35,452 bases of DNA from Planctomycetota bacterium (lineage in GTDB: Bacteria; Planctomycetota; Planctomycetia; Planctomycetales; Planctomycetaceae): assembly GCA_003696385.1 (NCBI GenBank), contig RFHO01000060.1, forward strand, positions 1 through 35,452, in the 5' to 3' direction. Position 1 is the stretch's first letter. Every line of letters begins with the position of its first letter. Position numbers and translations under genes: made by a program. Below are positions 17,397-27,867 of this stretch, piece after piece. The notes beneath the pieces are model-generated. The model saw only the letters and a program-made list of their open reading frames with translations. It ran no database searches and was not told the origin of the DNA.

Positions 17397-20354
17397 ATGG
17401 TCGGCCGATGGTGCCTGGAAAGGGGCGTTCAGGAAGCGTCGCGGAGCGGGCCGTGGGGGTGCGCTCGCCGTTGGGTGGCGTGGGGGAACATCGCACTGGC
17501 GGTCATGGCCTGCTGCTGTCGCGTCCGTGGAGTTGAAGCGGCCGACACGCCGGGCCGAATGGAGTCGGCCGATGCCGCCGTTGCCCGGCTGAGCGTACGG
17601 CAGCCGTCGGAGGCCGATCTGTGGCATCGGTATTTCGCCGAGCTGCGGCGGCGTGGCTTGTTCGGGCTGGCCGAGTTGGAGGCCTTACGCCGCTTGAAGG
17701 ATCCGCAATCGTGGTCGGACTGGACCGTCGAACTGACCATCGAGTTGTCGGAGACGCTCGCGGCGCACGCGGTGGAACGACCGCCTGCGGAAGCGGCGAC
17801 GCTTTGGAAGCACGCCGAGCAGCAGATCGAGCAGTTGTTGGATCGGCTGAAGGACGATCCGCGCCGGATGGAGGTAGAAGTCCAGCGCGGCCGGCTGCGG
17901 TACTTGCGGGCGCTGGCGGGGCTGTTGCTTCGGGAATTGCGCGTGCCTCCGGAGGAATGGCGCGCGGATGCCGAGGAGGTGGCGCGCGTCGAGACCGCTC
18001 TGGTGGAACTGGAAACTCTGGCGAAACGCCTCGAAGCCGGGCCGACGTCGGACACCGGCGAGCAGGTCCTGTCGGCGACGCGGCGCGAGCAGCTCCGCAG
18101 ATCGCTGTTCCTGTGGATCGGCAGCGGTTATTGCGAGTTGTGCTTGCATGCGACGCGGGGACGATACCTGCCGATCAGTGCGTTGTTCCGGGATCAGGCG
18201 ACGGCGGATGTTTTCGCGGGCTTCGCACGCGAGCGGCTCGACGCGTGGGAACGCGCGGCGCTGAGGTGGCTCGATCGACTGAAAATCCGCGGCGCATCAC
18301 CGTCCGCGGCGGAACGGGAAGCGGCGTGGCGGCGGGCTCAGATTCTCCGCGTGATGGGGCGGCTGGACGAAGCGGGTGGATTGCTGACGTCGCTGGGGAC
18401 GGAACCGGGCGATCCGTTGACGCAGCGTGTCGCTGCCGAACGGACTCGCCTGTTGGTGGCCCGCAGTGCGGTGCTGGAGGCGGCCGACGGGCTGCTGGCG
18501 GTGCGGCGGCGGGTGGGAACGGTTTCGGCGGAGCTGCACTATCTGAACGGCGTGGTGCTTTTCGAGTTGGCAGGAGTGGCCCGCGATGCGGGCAAAGCCG
18601 AAGCAGCCGACGAATTGAAGCTTCAGGCGGAGGCGCATCTGCGACGCGCCGAGGGGCAAGGTGGCTTCTGGGGGCAATGGGCGCGGCGGGAGCGGCGTCG
18701 TCGGGAGGTGGAAGCAGAGGTCGGGCGGGATCTGGCCAGGCGGTTGGAGAGGGCGGAGTGGCTGCTGGAGCTGCAGCGATTCGACCAGGCGGCCAAGGCG
18801 TACGGCGAGGCGGCTGTGGCGGCGTACCGTGAGCAGCGGATGGGCGTTGCATTCGACGCGGCGTACCGACGGGCGTCGCTGTTGTACCGCCTGCAGCGTT
18901 GGCCCGAGGCGCACGTCGCGTTTGCCGAACTGTCCGAGCGATTCGCCCAGAATCCGCAAGCGGCATCGGCCGCATTGCTGGCGGCTGATGCCCTGATTCG
19001 GTGGTCCCGGCAGCAGCCGAACGTGGTCGGGCCGGAACGGGTCGAAACGTTCCTGGCGGAGGCGGCGAAGCGGTTCGATGGACGTCCCGGAGCGCTGTCG
19101 TTGCGCCGGATGCTGGCGCGATGGTACGAAACACGTGGGCGTTTCGTTTCTGCATTGCGCCAGTATGAGCGGATCGTGGCTGCCGACCGGAAGGCGGCCC
19201 GAGCGGTGGGAAACGGTGCCGCGAGCGATCGGCCCGGGGACGCGCCGCGTCCGGCGGAATGGTTTGCGGCCCTGGCTGGGGTCGCTCGCTGTTACGAGCG
19301 GATCATTGCGGAGGCGCCTGCGGACGGGCCGGAAGGCGGAGCTGCAGCGGACCGGTCCCCGCCGAGGGCGGCCGATCGGGCGATCGACGATCGTGCCGTC
19401 ATCCGGGGGCGGTCGCGGGTGCAATGGACGTCCGACGCGATCGACCGGCTCGAAGCGTTGGTGGAAAACGGAAGGCGATGGAGCGCTGAGCAACCCGCCG
19501 CGGAGGTCGCCATGCCGTGGATGGAGACGCTGCTGCGGCTGGCGCGGATGGAGCTGGTCCACCGACCGGGGGCGGATGTCCGGGCCGATCGGTTGCTGAA
19601 ACAGGCGTTGGAATTGGGCAGTCGTCTGGAAGGGCAACTCGCCGACGAGGACGACCGGCGGACTCTCGACGGGCTGATCCGTGCAGCACGTCAGTTGCGG
19701 GTGATTTCGCTGGCCAGCCAGGGGCGGATCCAGGAGGCTCGCGAACTGCTCCGCACGGTGGCCGGATCGAATACGGATCATCTGCTGGCGGTGATCGACG
19801 GCTTGACGGCGGCGGCGCGGACTGGAGAGCCGGAGCTGCGGCGGCGGTTGGCCGATTTGCAGTTGATGGCGGCGGCAATGCTGGTCGGCGAGGAAGCCCG
19901 CAGCGTCGGTGCGGGCAAGGCCACCGCGCAACGTCGCGAATTGACTCCAGAGCAGAAGGTCCGGGTGTATTCGGCCCTCGCCGAAGCTTTTGCGGAGACG
20001 CGGCAGCCACAGCGGGCCGTGGATGCGGTGCGGAAGGCCCTGCGACTGGCGCCGCGGGATCGCGCATTGCGGCTGCGTTTCGCCCGGTTGCTGGTCGAAT
20101 GTGGTGATCGCACCTGTCTGGCCGAAGCGCTCGCGCTGTGGCGGTGGATCGAGCAATCGGCGGCGGAGGGAAGCCGCGAGTTTCTCGAGGCCCGCGGTGA
20201 GATCGTCCGCTGTTTGCTCGGACTGGGACAGCGGGACGCGGCCTTGAAGCTCGCCCGCGTGACACGGTTGCTTTACGAGACGGACGAGTATCCCGAGCTG
20301 TGGCAAGAGCTGCACAGGCTGGAGGCAGCCGCGACACGGGACGGCGGTCGATGA
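17397..20354 (+). CDS. Large TPR-like helical repeat protein with N-terminal signal/anchor
   Basis: Continuous ORF; hydrophobic 'WVAWGNIALAVMACC'; repeated TPR-like segments ('AEWLLELQRFDQAAKAYGEAAVAAYREQ', 'ALAEAFAETRQPQRAVDAVRKALRLAPRDRALRLRFARLLVECG'). ATG 17397 follows GGGAAGGGC; exact start uncertain. Confidence 0.75.
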   Translation: MVGRWCLERGVQEASRSGPWGCARRWVAWGNIALAVMACCCRVRGVEAADTPGRMESADAAVARLSVRQPSEADLWHRYFAELRRRGLFGLAELEALRRLKDPQSWSDWTVELTIELSETLAAHAVERPPAEAATLWKHAEQQIEQLLDRLKDDPRRMEVEVQRGRLRYLRALAGLLLRELRVPPEEWRADAEEVARVETALVELETLAKRLEAGPTSDTGEQVLSATRREQLRRSLFLWIGSGYCELCLHATRGRYLPISALFRDQATADVFAGFARERLDAWERAALRWLDRLKIRGASPSAAEREAAWRRAQILRVMGRLDEAGGLLTSLGTEPGDPLTQRVAAERTRLLVARSAVLEAADGLLAVRRRVGTVSAELHYLNGVVLFELAGVARDAGKAEAADELKLQAEAHLRRAEGQGGFWGQWARRERRRREVEAEVGRDLARRLERAEWLLELQRFDQAAKAYGEAAVAAYREQRMGVAFDAAYRRASLLYRLQRWPEAHVAFAELSERFAQNPQAASAALLAADALIRWSRQQPNVVGPERVETFLAEAAKRFDGRPGALSLRRMLARWYETRGRFVSALRQYERIVAADRKAARAVGNGAASDRPGDAPRPAEWFAALAGVARCYERIIAEAPADGPEGGAAADRSPPRAADRAIDDRAVIRGRSRVQWTSDAIDRLEALVENGRRWSAEQPAAEVAMPWMETLLRLARMELVHRPGADVRADRLLKQALELGSRLEGQLADEDDRRTLDGLIRAARQLRVISLASQGRIQEARELLRTVAGSNTDHLLAVIDGLTAAARTGEPELRRRLADLQLMAAAMLVGEEARSVGAGKATAQRRELTPEQKVRVYSALAEAFAETRQPQRAVDAVRKALRLAPRDRALRLRFARLLVECGDRTCLAEALALWRWIEQSAAEGSREFLEARGEIVRCLLGLGQRDAALKLARVTRLLYETDEYPELWQELHRLEAAATRDGGR

Positions 20355-20608
20355 GCAGCCGGCATCGTTGCGGGCGCAGAAGTTCGACGCTCTGCGCTAC
20401 ACGTTCGGGACCGGAGTCCGATAATGACGAGCGACTGCGGGGGCTGCGATCCTGCAACCGAATGCCGCATTCCAACGTAGCGGAGGCGGCGAACGTAACC
20501 GATAGGAAACCGGCGCCGGCCGACTGAACGTTCATCGGAAACGGTGCGTGGATTTCGGGTGGTCTGCACGGACGGGCGGGCACTGAGCCGAAGGGCCGAG
20601 GAAGCTTC

Positions 20609-22600
20609 GTGATCGAGTCGTGGTGGCCAATGGGAAAAGAACCGATCTCGAACAACCCGGATGAGGAGCTCTTCGTGGCGGTGGATGGTGCGTCGTCGTC
20701 CGAACCCGGCGATACCGGCGACGCGGATGACGCCGTCATCGGTCAGGCGTTCAAGCGTTCGCTGTGCGTGATCGGAACGCTGGTGGGGCTCGCAGTGGTC
20801 GTCGTCGTGTACCGCGCCTGGACGCGCCCGCCGGAGGCGGTGACGGAAGCCGCCGTGCCCAGCCTGCCGCCGCCGATCGAGACGCCGGTGGAAGAGATTC
20901 CGCCACTGCCGTTCGCGGACGTGACCAGGCAGGCCGGAATCGACTTCGTCCATCACAACGGTGCGCGGGGGCAGAAGCTACTTCCCGAGACGATGGGTGG
21001 GGGCTGCGCTTTCCTGGATTACGACAACGACGGCGATCAGGACATCCTCTTCGTCGACTCCGACCTGGTTCCGGGGTCGGATTGGGCCACTCCCGCCGGG
21101 GCGGGAGGCGGAGCCGCGGCGTCGAGGGAGCCGGGCGGCTCGGCGGGCCGGCGACACGCCAGCGTGCGGCTGTACGCCAACGACGGAGCGGGCCGTTTCC
21201 GGGACGTCACGGTGGAGGCGGGCTTTTCGGACGTTTTCTATGGGATGGGGCCGGCGTGTGGCGACTTCGACAACGATGGCTGGGTGGATGTGTTCGTGAC
21301 CGCCGTGGGGGCCAACCGTCTGTATCGCAACGAGCATGGTCGCTTCGTCGACGTGACCGAGCAATACGGAGTCGCCGGTCCGTCCACGGAATGGAGCACC
21401 AGCGCCGGGTGGTTCGACTATGACAATGACGGCGATCTGGATCTGTTTGTTTGCAATTACCTGCAGTGGACGCCGGAGAACGATCTGGCTCAGAACTTCC
21501 AGTTGACCGGGGGCGGCCGCGCCTATGGTCGGCCGCAGGACTTCGGCGGGACCTATTCGCAGTTGTTTCGCAATGACGGGGATCATTTCACCGACGTTTC
21601 CGCCGAGGCCGGGATCCGGATCGACAATCCGGCGACGGGCAAACCGATGGGCAAATCGCTGGGAGTGACCTTCTTCGACGTCAACGGCGACGGGTGGTTG
21701 GACATCTTCGTGGCCAACGACACGGTGCAGAATTTCCTGTTCCTGAACAACCACGACGGGACCTTCCGGGAGGTCGGCGCTCTGGCCGGGATCGCCTTCG
21801 ACAGCGAAGGTCGGGCCCGCGGTGCGATGGGGATCGACATTTCGCACTTCCGCAACGATGAGCACATCGGTGTGGCGATCGGCAACTTCGCGAACGAGAT
21901 GACCGCGCTGTACGTTTCGCGGGACGGAGATCTGTTCCTCGATGAGGCCGTCACGTGCGGGCTGGGACCGGCGACGCGGTTGGAGCTGACCTTCGCCGTG
22001 CTGTTCATCGACTGCGATCTGGACGGACGCGACGATCTGTTCGCCGCCAACGGCCACCTGGAGAACGACATCAACCGCGTGCAGCCCAGCCAGCACTACA
22101 AGCAACCCCCGCAATTGTTCTGGAACCGCGGCCCGGATGCGCCCGACGAGTTCGCTGCGGTGCCCCGCGAGCGGGTCGGCCCGGACTTCCTCCGACCGAT
22201 GGTCGGGCGTGGAGCCGCGTATGCCGATATCGACGCGGACGGCGACCTGGATCTGCTGGTCGTCGAAAACGGCGGTGCGGCACGCCTGTTGCGGAACGAC
22301 CGAAGGAACGCGCACCACTGGCTGCGGCTGAAGCTGGTCGGCCGTCGGTCGAACCGCGATGCGATCGGGACGCGAGTGGTGGCTCACGTAGGCGACCGCC
22401 GTCTGACGCGCTGGGTGATGCCGACCCGCGGTTACCTTTCGCAGGTGGAGTTGCCGGTGACGTTCGGACTGGGTGATGCCGATCGCGTCGACCGCCTGGA
22501 AATCCGCTGGCCGCTCGGTGCTCGGACGGTTCTGAAAGACGTGTCCGCCGATCGGCGGATCGAGGTCGTGGAGCCGGACCCAGAGCAGCCGGCTGAGTGA
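20609..22600 (+). CDS. FG-GAP/VCBS repeat protein with C-terminal ASPIC/UnbV domain (CRTAC1-like), membrane anchored
   Basis: TM 'SLCVIGTLVGLAVVVVVYRAW'; repeated 'DYDNDGDQDILFVD', 'DFDNDGWVDVFV', 'DYDNDGDLDLFV', 'DVNGDGWLDIFV', 'DIDADGDLDLLVVENGG'; C-term 'NRDAIGTRVVAHVGDRRLTRWVMPTRGYLSQVELPVTFGLGDADRVDRLEIRWPLG' (UnbV). GTG 20609 follows GAGGAAGCTTC; ATG 20630 is an alternative. Confidence 0.93.
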   Translation: MIESWWPMGKEPISNNPDEELFVAVDGASSSEPGDTGDADDAVIGQAFKRSLCVIGTLVGLAVVVVVYRAWTRPPEAVTEAAVPSLPPPIETPVEEIPPLPFADVTRQAGIDFVHHNGARGQKLLPETMGGGCAFLDYDNDGDQDILFVDSDLVPGSDWATPAGAGGGAAASREPGGSAGRRHASVRLYANDGAGRFRDVTVEAGFSDVFYGMGPACGDFDNDGWVDVFVTAVGANRLYRNEHGRFVDVTEQYGVAGPSTEWSTSAGWFDYDNDGDLDLFVCNYLQWTPENDLAQNFQLTGGGRAYGRPQDFGGTYSQLFRNDGDHFTDVSAEAGIRIDNPATGKPMGKSLGVTFFDVNGDGWLDIFVANDTVQNFLFLNNHDGTFREVGALAGIAFDSEGRARGAMGIDISHFRNDEHIGVAIGNFANEMTALYVSRDGDLFLDEAVTCGLGPATRLELTFAVLFIDCDLDGRDDLFAANGHLENDINRVQPSQHYKQPPQLFWNRGPDAPDEFAAVPRERVGPDFLRPMVGRGAAYADIDADGDLDLLVVENGGAARLLRNDRRNAHHWLRLKLVGRRSNRDAIGTRVVAHVGDRRLTRWVMPTRGYLSQVELPVTFGLGDADRVDRLEIRWPLGARTVLKDVSADRRIEVVEPDPEQPAE

Positions 22601-22853
22601 GCGCGCACGGCATGCCGCACTGCCTGGTGGGCGGCGGGTGCGGTGCGAACGTCGCGGGCGCGGGGCCGGGGCCTCTCGGCGGGCCACCTACCGCAGTCGA
22701 GAGTGAAAAGGGGCGGCGCGGCGGCACGGTTCCGGTCGTGCGGCTTTCCACGCCGAACGCCGCAATGCGATCTCGACGCCGGTTGGGTCGGCGTGCGGGA
22801 ATCGTCCTTTGGATCGGCATCCGACGGTGAAATGTCGGCTGTTCCGTCCGACG

Positions 22854-25205
22854 TCAGCGTGGTGCTCCCAAGGTGACCTCAAACGTCAGCCGCTTGCCGT
22901 CGCGCAACACTTCCACCTTCACGGTGTCACCGGCGGAGAAACGACGCAGCGCCAGGTCGAAGTCTTCCAGGTTGCCGATCTTGATGTCGTTCAGTTTGAC
23001 GATCACGTCGCCGCCCTTGAGACCGGCTTTTTCGGCGGGACTGCCGGGGGCCACTCCACTGATGGCGTAACCGGGCTGATCGCCGCCGAAGTCGGGGATG
23101 CTGCCGAAGTACGGACGGTCGCCGGTGCGGGCGGGACGGCTGGGACGGGCGACAGCCACATACTCGGGACGCTGCGGCGCGGCGGCGACCTCGAGCACGA
23201 TGTCCTTCAGCAGCCCCACGATTCGGGCCATGCCCTCGGCGTTGATCTTCTGCCAATCGTCACTGGGGCGGTGGTAATCCGCGTGGTTCCCGGTGAACAG
23301 GTGCAGCACGGGGATCTTGCGCGCGTAGAAGGATGCGTGGTCGCTGGGGCCGAAGCCGTCGGGGGTCAGTTTGAGGTTCAGCCCGTATCGCGGGGCGAGG
23401 CGCTTCAGCAATGGTTCCCACTGCTTCGCCGTTCCGCTACCCATCACGATCAGCTTGTCGTCCCGCAGTCGGCCCACCATGTCCATGTTGAACATGGCGA
23501 TCGTTTTCTCCAGTGGGAAGACGGGGTGCCGGACGTAGTAGCTGGAGCCGAGCAGGCCGCGTTCTTCGGCAGTGAAGGCGATGAACACGATGGTCCGCGG
23601 CAAACGGTGTTTTTCACGGCCCAGCTGGCGCGCCAGCTCGATCAATGCGGCCGTTCCGGAGGCGTTGTCGTCGGCGCCGTTGTGAATGTCCTTCGAGCGC
23701 GGCGCCAATGAGCCGACGCCGCCGCGTCCGAGATGGTCGTAGTGTGCGCCCACGACGATCACCTCGTCGGCGTGGGGACCGGTCCCGCGCAACACACCGA
23801 TGACGTTGCGCGCCTCGACGCGTTCACGCTTCAGATCCACATCCAGATCCACCGTCCAGCCCTTCAGCTTCCGGCTGGCCGGCTTGAGCGTACGGTCGAT
23901 CTGTTCCGCGATCTCGTCCAATGTCCGGCCGGTGGCGGCCTTCAGGATTCGGTTGCAGACGGATTGCTTGATGTGGACCACCGGCATGGTACGGCCGCCG
24001 GCCTCGTGGCCACCGTAGCCGAACGGCATCAATGGGTCCGCATCGAAGTTCGCCTGGCGCTGTTTGGCCTTGATCAGTGCAGCGACGGTGTCTTGGAGTC
24101 TTTTTTGCCGTTGCTGCAGTTCCGCGGCGTTGTCGGCGTCGGCCGCAGCGATCTGCTCGGCCAAATCCGCAATGCGTGCGGCGAGCTTTTTCAGCTGGTT
24201 CTGCAAAGCTTCTTTGTTCTTGCGAACCGTGAAGGGATCATTGACGAACAGCACGGCGGCGGCTCCGGCCCCATAGGCGTGCGAAACTTTGGTCAGCAGC
24301 GCGGCGTGTCGGGATACCTGCCCGTGCGGTCCTGCGAACGGACTGTGCGGATCGCCCTGGCGCGGCGTCCGCCGCATGATGATCACCGCTTTCCCTTTCA
24401 CGTCGACTCCGGCGAACTCGTCGAAGGCCGGTTTTTCCGCGCGGATTCCATAACCGCAGAACACCAGCTCGGCCTCGACGTGTCCCGAGGACCCGAACGA
24501 ACAGGCGTTGAATTCCTTGCCGGGCTTGAGCGCGATTCGATCACCTGCGGGACTGTATACCGCCATCTGTGGCGGCTTGGCGAGCGAGCTGCCGATGGTG
24601 ACGGTGAAGCGTTGAAAGGCGTCGCCGTCGACGGCCGTCACATCCAGTCCGGCCTCGGCGAACCGCCGTTTGATGAACTCCGCAGCTTCGTCCAGACCAC
24701 GCGTGCCCAGTCCGCGGCCTTCCAGTTCGTCCGACGCGAGGTATTTCACGTCGGCGAGCATTCGCTGAGCTGCCTCCCGAAGTGCCGCGGCGTCCAGTGT
24801 GTCACTCGGCGATTCGCTGGAGGGCTTCTCGACCGCCTGCGCGGCCTTCGCAGGCCCGGCTTGCCGGGGAGTCCCCGGAGCGACGACGAGACCACGCCTC
24901 GTGTCCGCCGCGGCAACGGTAATCCGAGCAGGCGCGCGGCGATCCGCCGGGCGGTGTGGTGCCGCGACAGCGCCACGGACCGTCGGGGCGATCCCGCAGA
25001 TGAGCACCACGGCGAAGCCCAGCAGAGGCACGGCGGCTCCCGGCGCGAGGCGGCGTTGAGGAATTCCGGCAATCGGCGTGGTGGGCCGCGCCGACGCCGT
25101 CGTGAACGCCGGGTACCGTTCGCCGAGGGTGACGCCCCGACGGCCGGCACGATTCCCGATGGCTGTACCGACTCGCATCCGACGGTCATCGATAGCGTCA
25201 TTCAT
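22854..25205 (-). CDS. M28 family metallopeptidase with C-terminal PDZ domain
   Basis: 'YLASDELEGRGLGTRGLDEAAEFIKRRFAEAGL'; 'VVGAHYDHLGRGG', 'HNGADDNASGTAALIELA', 'AFTAEERGLLGSSYYV', 'FNMDMVGRL'; PDZ-like 'GYAISGVAPGSPAEKAGLKGGDVIVKLNDIKIGNLEDFDLALRRF'. ATG 25205 preceded by GGGAAGGAACGAACC. Confidence 0.93.
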   Translation of the reverse strand: MNDAIDDRRMRVGTAIGNRAGRRGVTLGERYPAFTTASARPTTPIAGIPQRRLAPGAAVPLLGFAVVLICGIAPTVRGAVAAPHRPADRRAPARITVAAADTRRGLVVAPGTPRQAGPAKAAQAVEKPSSESPSDTLDAAALREAAQRMLADVKYLASDELEGRGLGTRGLDEAAEFIKRRFAEAGLDVTAVDGDAFQRFTVTIGSSLAKPPQMAVYSPAGDRIALKPGKEFNACSFGSSGHVEAELVFCGYGIRAEKPAFDEFAGVDVKGKAVIIMRRTPRQGDPHSPFAGPHGQVSRHAALLTKVSHAYGAGAAAVLFVNDPFTVRKNKEALQNQLKKLAARIADLAEQIAAADADNAAELQQRQKRLQDTVAALIKAKQRQANFDADPLMPFGYGGHEAGGRTMPVVHIKQSVCNRILKAATGRTLDEIAEQIDRTLKPASRKLKGWTVDLDVDLKRERVEARNVIGVLRGTGPHADEVIVVGAHYDHLGRGGVGSLAPRSKDIHNGADDNASGTAALIELARQLGREKHRLPRTIVFIAFTAEERGLLGSSYYVRHPVFPLEKTIAMFNMDMVGRLRDDKLIVMGSGTAKQWEPLLKRLAPRYGLNLKLTPDGFGPSDHASFYARKIPVLHLFTGNHADYHRPSDDWQKINAEGMARIVGLLKDIVLEVAAAPQRPEYVAVARPSRPARTGDRPYFGSIPDFGGDQPGYAISGVAPGSPAEKAGLKGGDVIVKLNDIKIGNLEDFDLALRRFSAGDTVKVEVLRDGKRLTFEVTLGAPR

Positions 25206-25445
25206 GGTTCGTTCCTTCCCAGGTGGCCTTGACCGGAGCGGGTGAGGGCCCGGGCAAACATGCGCGGGCGATTCCCGGCGATGTGAAGCCTTGGGCATCC
25301 GTCGCCGGGCGGAACTCCGAACGATTCGCGCGGCTACGGCAGAAGACGCGCGGGCACGGACACCGCACGCGGCAACGCTTCCGTTGCATTGTCGGCGAAG
25401 ACGTGAGCGTTGCAACGCGCGGGCTGCCGCGGTAATCTGTCACGG

Positions 25446-25461
25446 TTTTGAACAGTCAAAA
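25446..25461. promoter_or_regulatory. Candidate operator: perfect inverted repeat TTTTGA-ACAG-TCAAAA in an AT-rich island of the divergent intergenic region
   Basis: Seen directly in cacggTTTTGAacagTCAAAAattcg, between the M28 gene (-, starts 25205) and the metal ABC operon (+, starts 25669). Confidence 0.35.
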
Positions 25462-25668
25462 ATTCGTGGCCTCGTCCAGCCGTGTGCGGCACTGAGCGGA
25501 AGGAGGCGGCCGGAAGCCCGTCACGGGGTGGGGAGTCCGGATCGCCGGTTCCCGTTTGGACCGTCGGCTGTAGGCACCGAAACACCGAATCACAGCAACA
25601 CCGAGAGGCCGCCGCGGGCGCGGCATCGGCAACGGCCGCGGGACGGACGGCAACGGAGAGAACCGCAG

Positions 25669-26849
25669 ATGATCCCGTGTCGAAGTGGGAAGCTGGACCG
25701 TTTCGCGCGCAGCGATTGGTGCGGGGATCGTCACCGGGGGACTGCATGCCGGTGTGCCGCCGTCGGGGCCGCGGGAAGCTGCTGCAGACGGCTGCTTTTA
25801 CCGGTCGCCGTCCTGGCGGCAACGATTGCCGGATGCAACGATGGGACCGCAGGGAACGGCACGGACAACTCCACGCCGGCGGATCGGGGAAACGACCCCA
25901 GGTTGCGGATCGTGTGCACTGTCGGGATGGTGGCCGACATCGTGCGCCGCGTTGCCGGCGAGCGAGGCGACGTTGTGTCGTTGATGGGAGAGGGGGTCGA
26001 TCCGCACCTGTACAAGCCGACGCGGAACGACGTGCGGACCCTGCTGAGCGCGGACGTCGTCTTCTACAATGGCCTGCTGCTGGAAGGGCGGATGACCGAT
26101 GTGCTCACACAGGTCGCCCGCCGCGGCGTGCCGGTGTACGCCGTGACCGAGGGGATTCCGCGGGACCGGCTGCGTGAGCCGCCGGAGTTTCAGGGGCATT
26201 ACGATCCGCACGTATGGATGGACGTTTCGCTGTGGAAACTGGCGATGCAGTTTGCGGCGGAGCGGCTGGCGGAGCTGGATCCGACGGCAGCGTCCGATTA
26301 CCGGCGGCGGGCGACCGAATACGCCGTGCAACTGGATCGACTGGACGCATATGTCCGGCGGGTGATCGGTTCGATTCCCGCACGTCAGCGGTATCTGGTC
26401 ACGGCCCACGACGCGTTCGGCTACTTTTCACTGGCTTATGACATTCCGGTTCGTTCCGTGCAGGGCATCACGACCGAATCGGAGGCGGGGGTCGACGATG
26501 TCGTGCGGCTGGTGGACTTCATCGTCCAACGGCGGATCCCGGCGGTTTTCGTGGAATCCAGCGTGAATCCCAAGACGGTGGAAGCGATCGTGGCCGGTGC
26601 GGCGCGGCGCGGTTGGACGGTGCGGATCGGGGGGACGCTGTTCTCCGATGCGATGGGGCCGCGGGGGACGTACGAAGGGACGTACGTCGGCATGATCGAT
26701 CACAATGCGACGACGATCGCTCGGGCGCTGGGCGGCGAGGCGCCGCAACGCGGGCTGAACGGGCGGCTGAGCTTGATTCGTGAGCGTTCTTCGGCGGAGC
26801 GTGGAGCGAACGCTTCCAACGGAGGAAGCATTGGCAATCGAACCGCGCG

Positions 26850-26853
<4 letters not shown>
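25669..26853 (+). CDS. Metal (Mn/Zn-type) ABC transporter substrate-binding lipoprotein
   Basis: Lipobox-like '[15 protein letters not shown]'; cluster A-I SBP features '[19 protein letters not shown]', '[32 protein letters not shown]', '[13 protein letters not shown]', '[15 protein letters not shown]', '[14 protein letters not shown]'. Confidence 0.92.
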
Positions 26854-27719
<866 letters not shown>

Positions 27720-27867
27720 GGACACCGGTGCGTTTCGCGGTTCATGCCCCAGCGGCACCGGGAGCGCAGGCGTTTCCACCGCGGAGCGAACCGGTCGCCT
27801 TCGGGGTGTCTCGTCGCGAGGACGGCGGCCTGCGACGCACGCTGCGGCGGATGGAATCGGCGTCACC

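Noticed and set aside
18297-20315. 672-aa minus-strand ORF
   Set aside because: Antisense to the TPR-like CDS; Arg/Gln/Pro/His-rich and without motifs.
20978-22687. 569-aa minus-strand ORF
   Set aside because: Antisense to FG-GAP/UnbV repeats; the apparent internal repetition mirrors the DxDxDG repeats on the other strand.
22601-22853. Small gene or terminator between the convergent UnbV and M28 genes
   Set aside because: Small ORFs (22597-22830, 22643-22876) lack motifs and an RBS; only weak GC hairpins such as GTCGG...CCGAC without T-runs.
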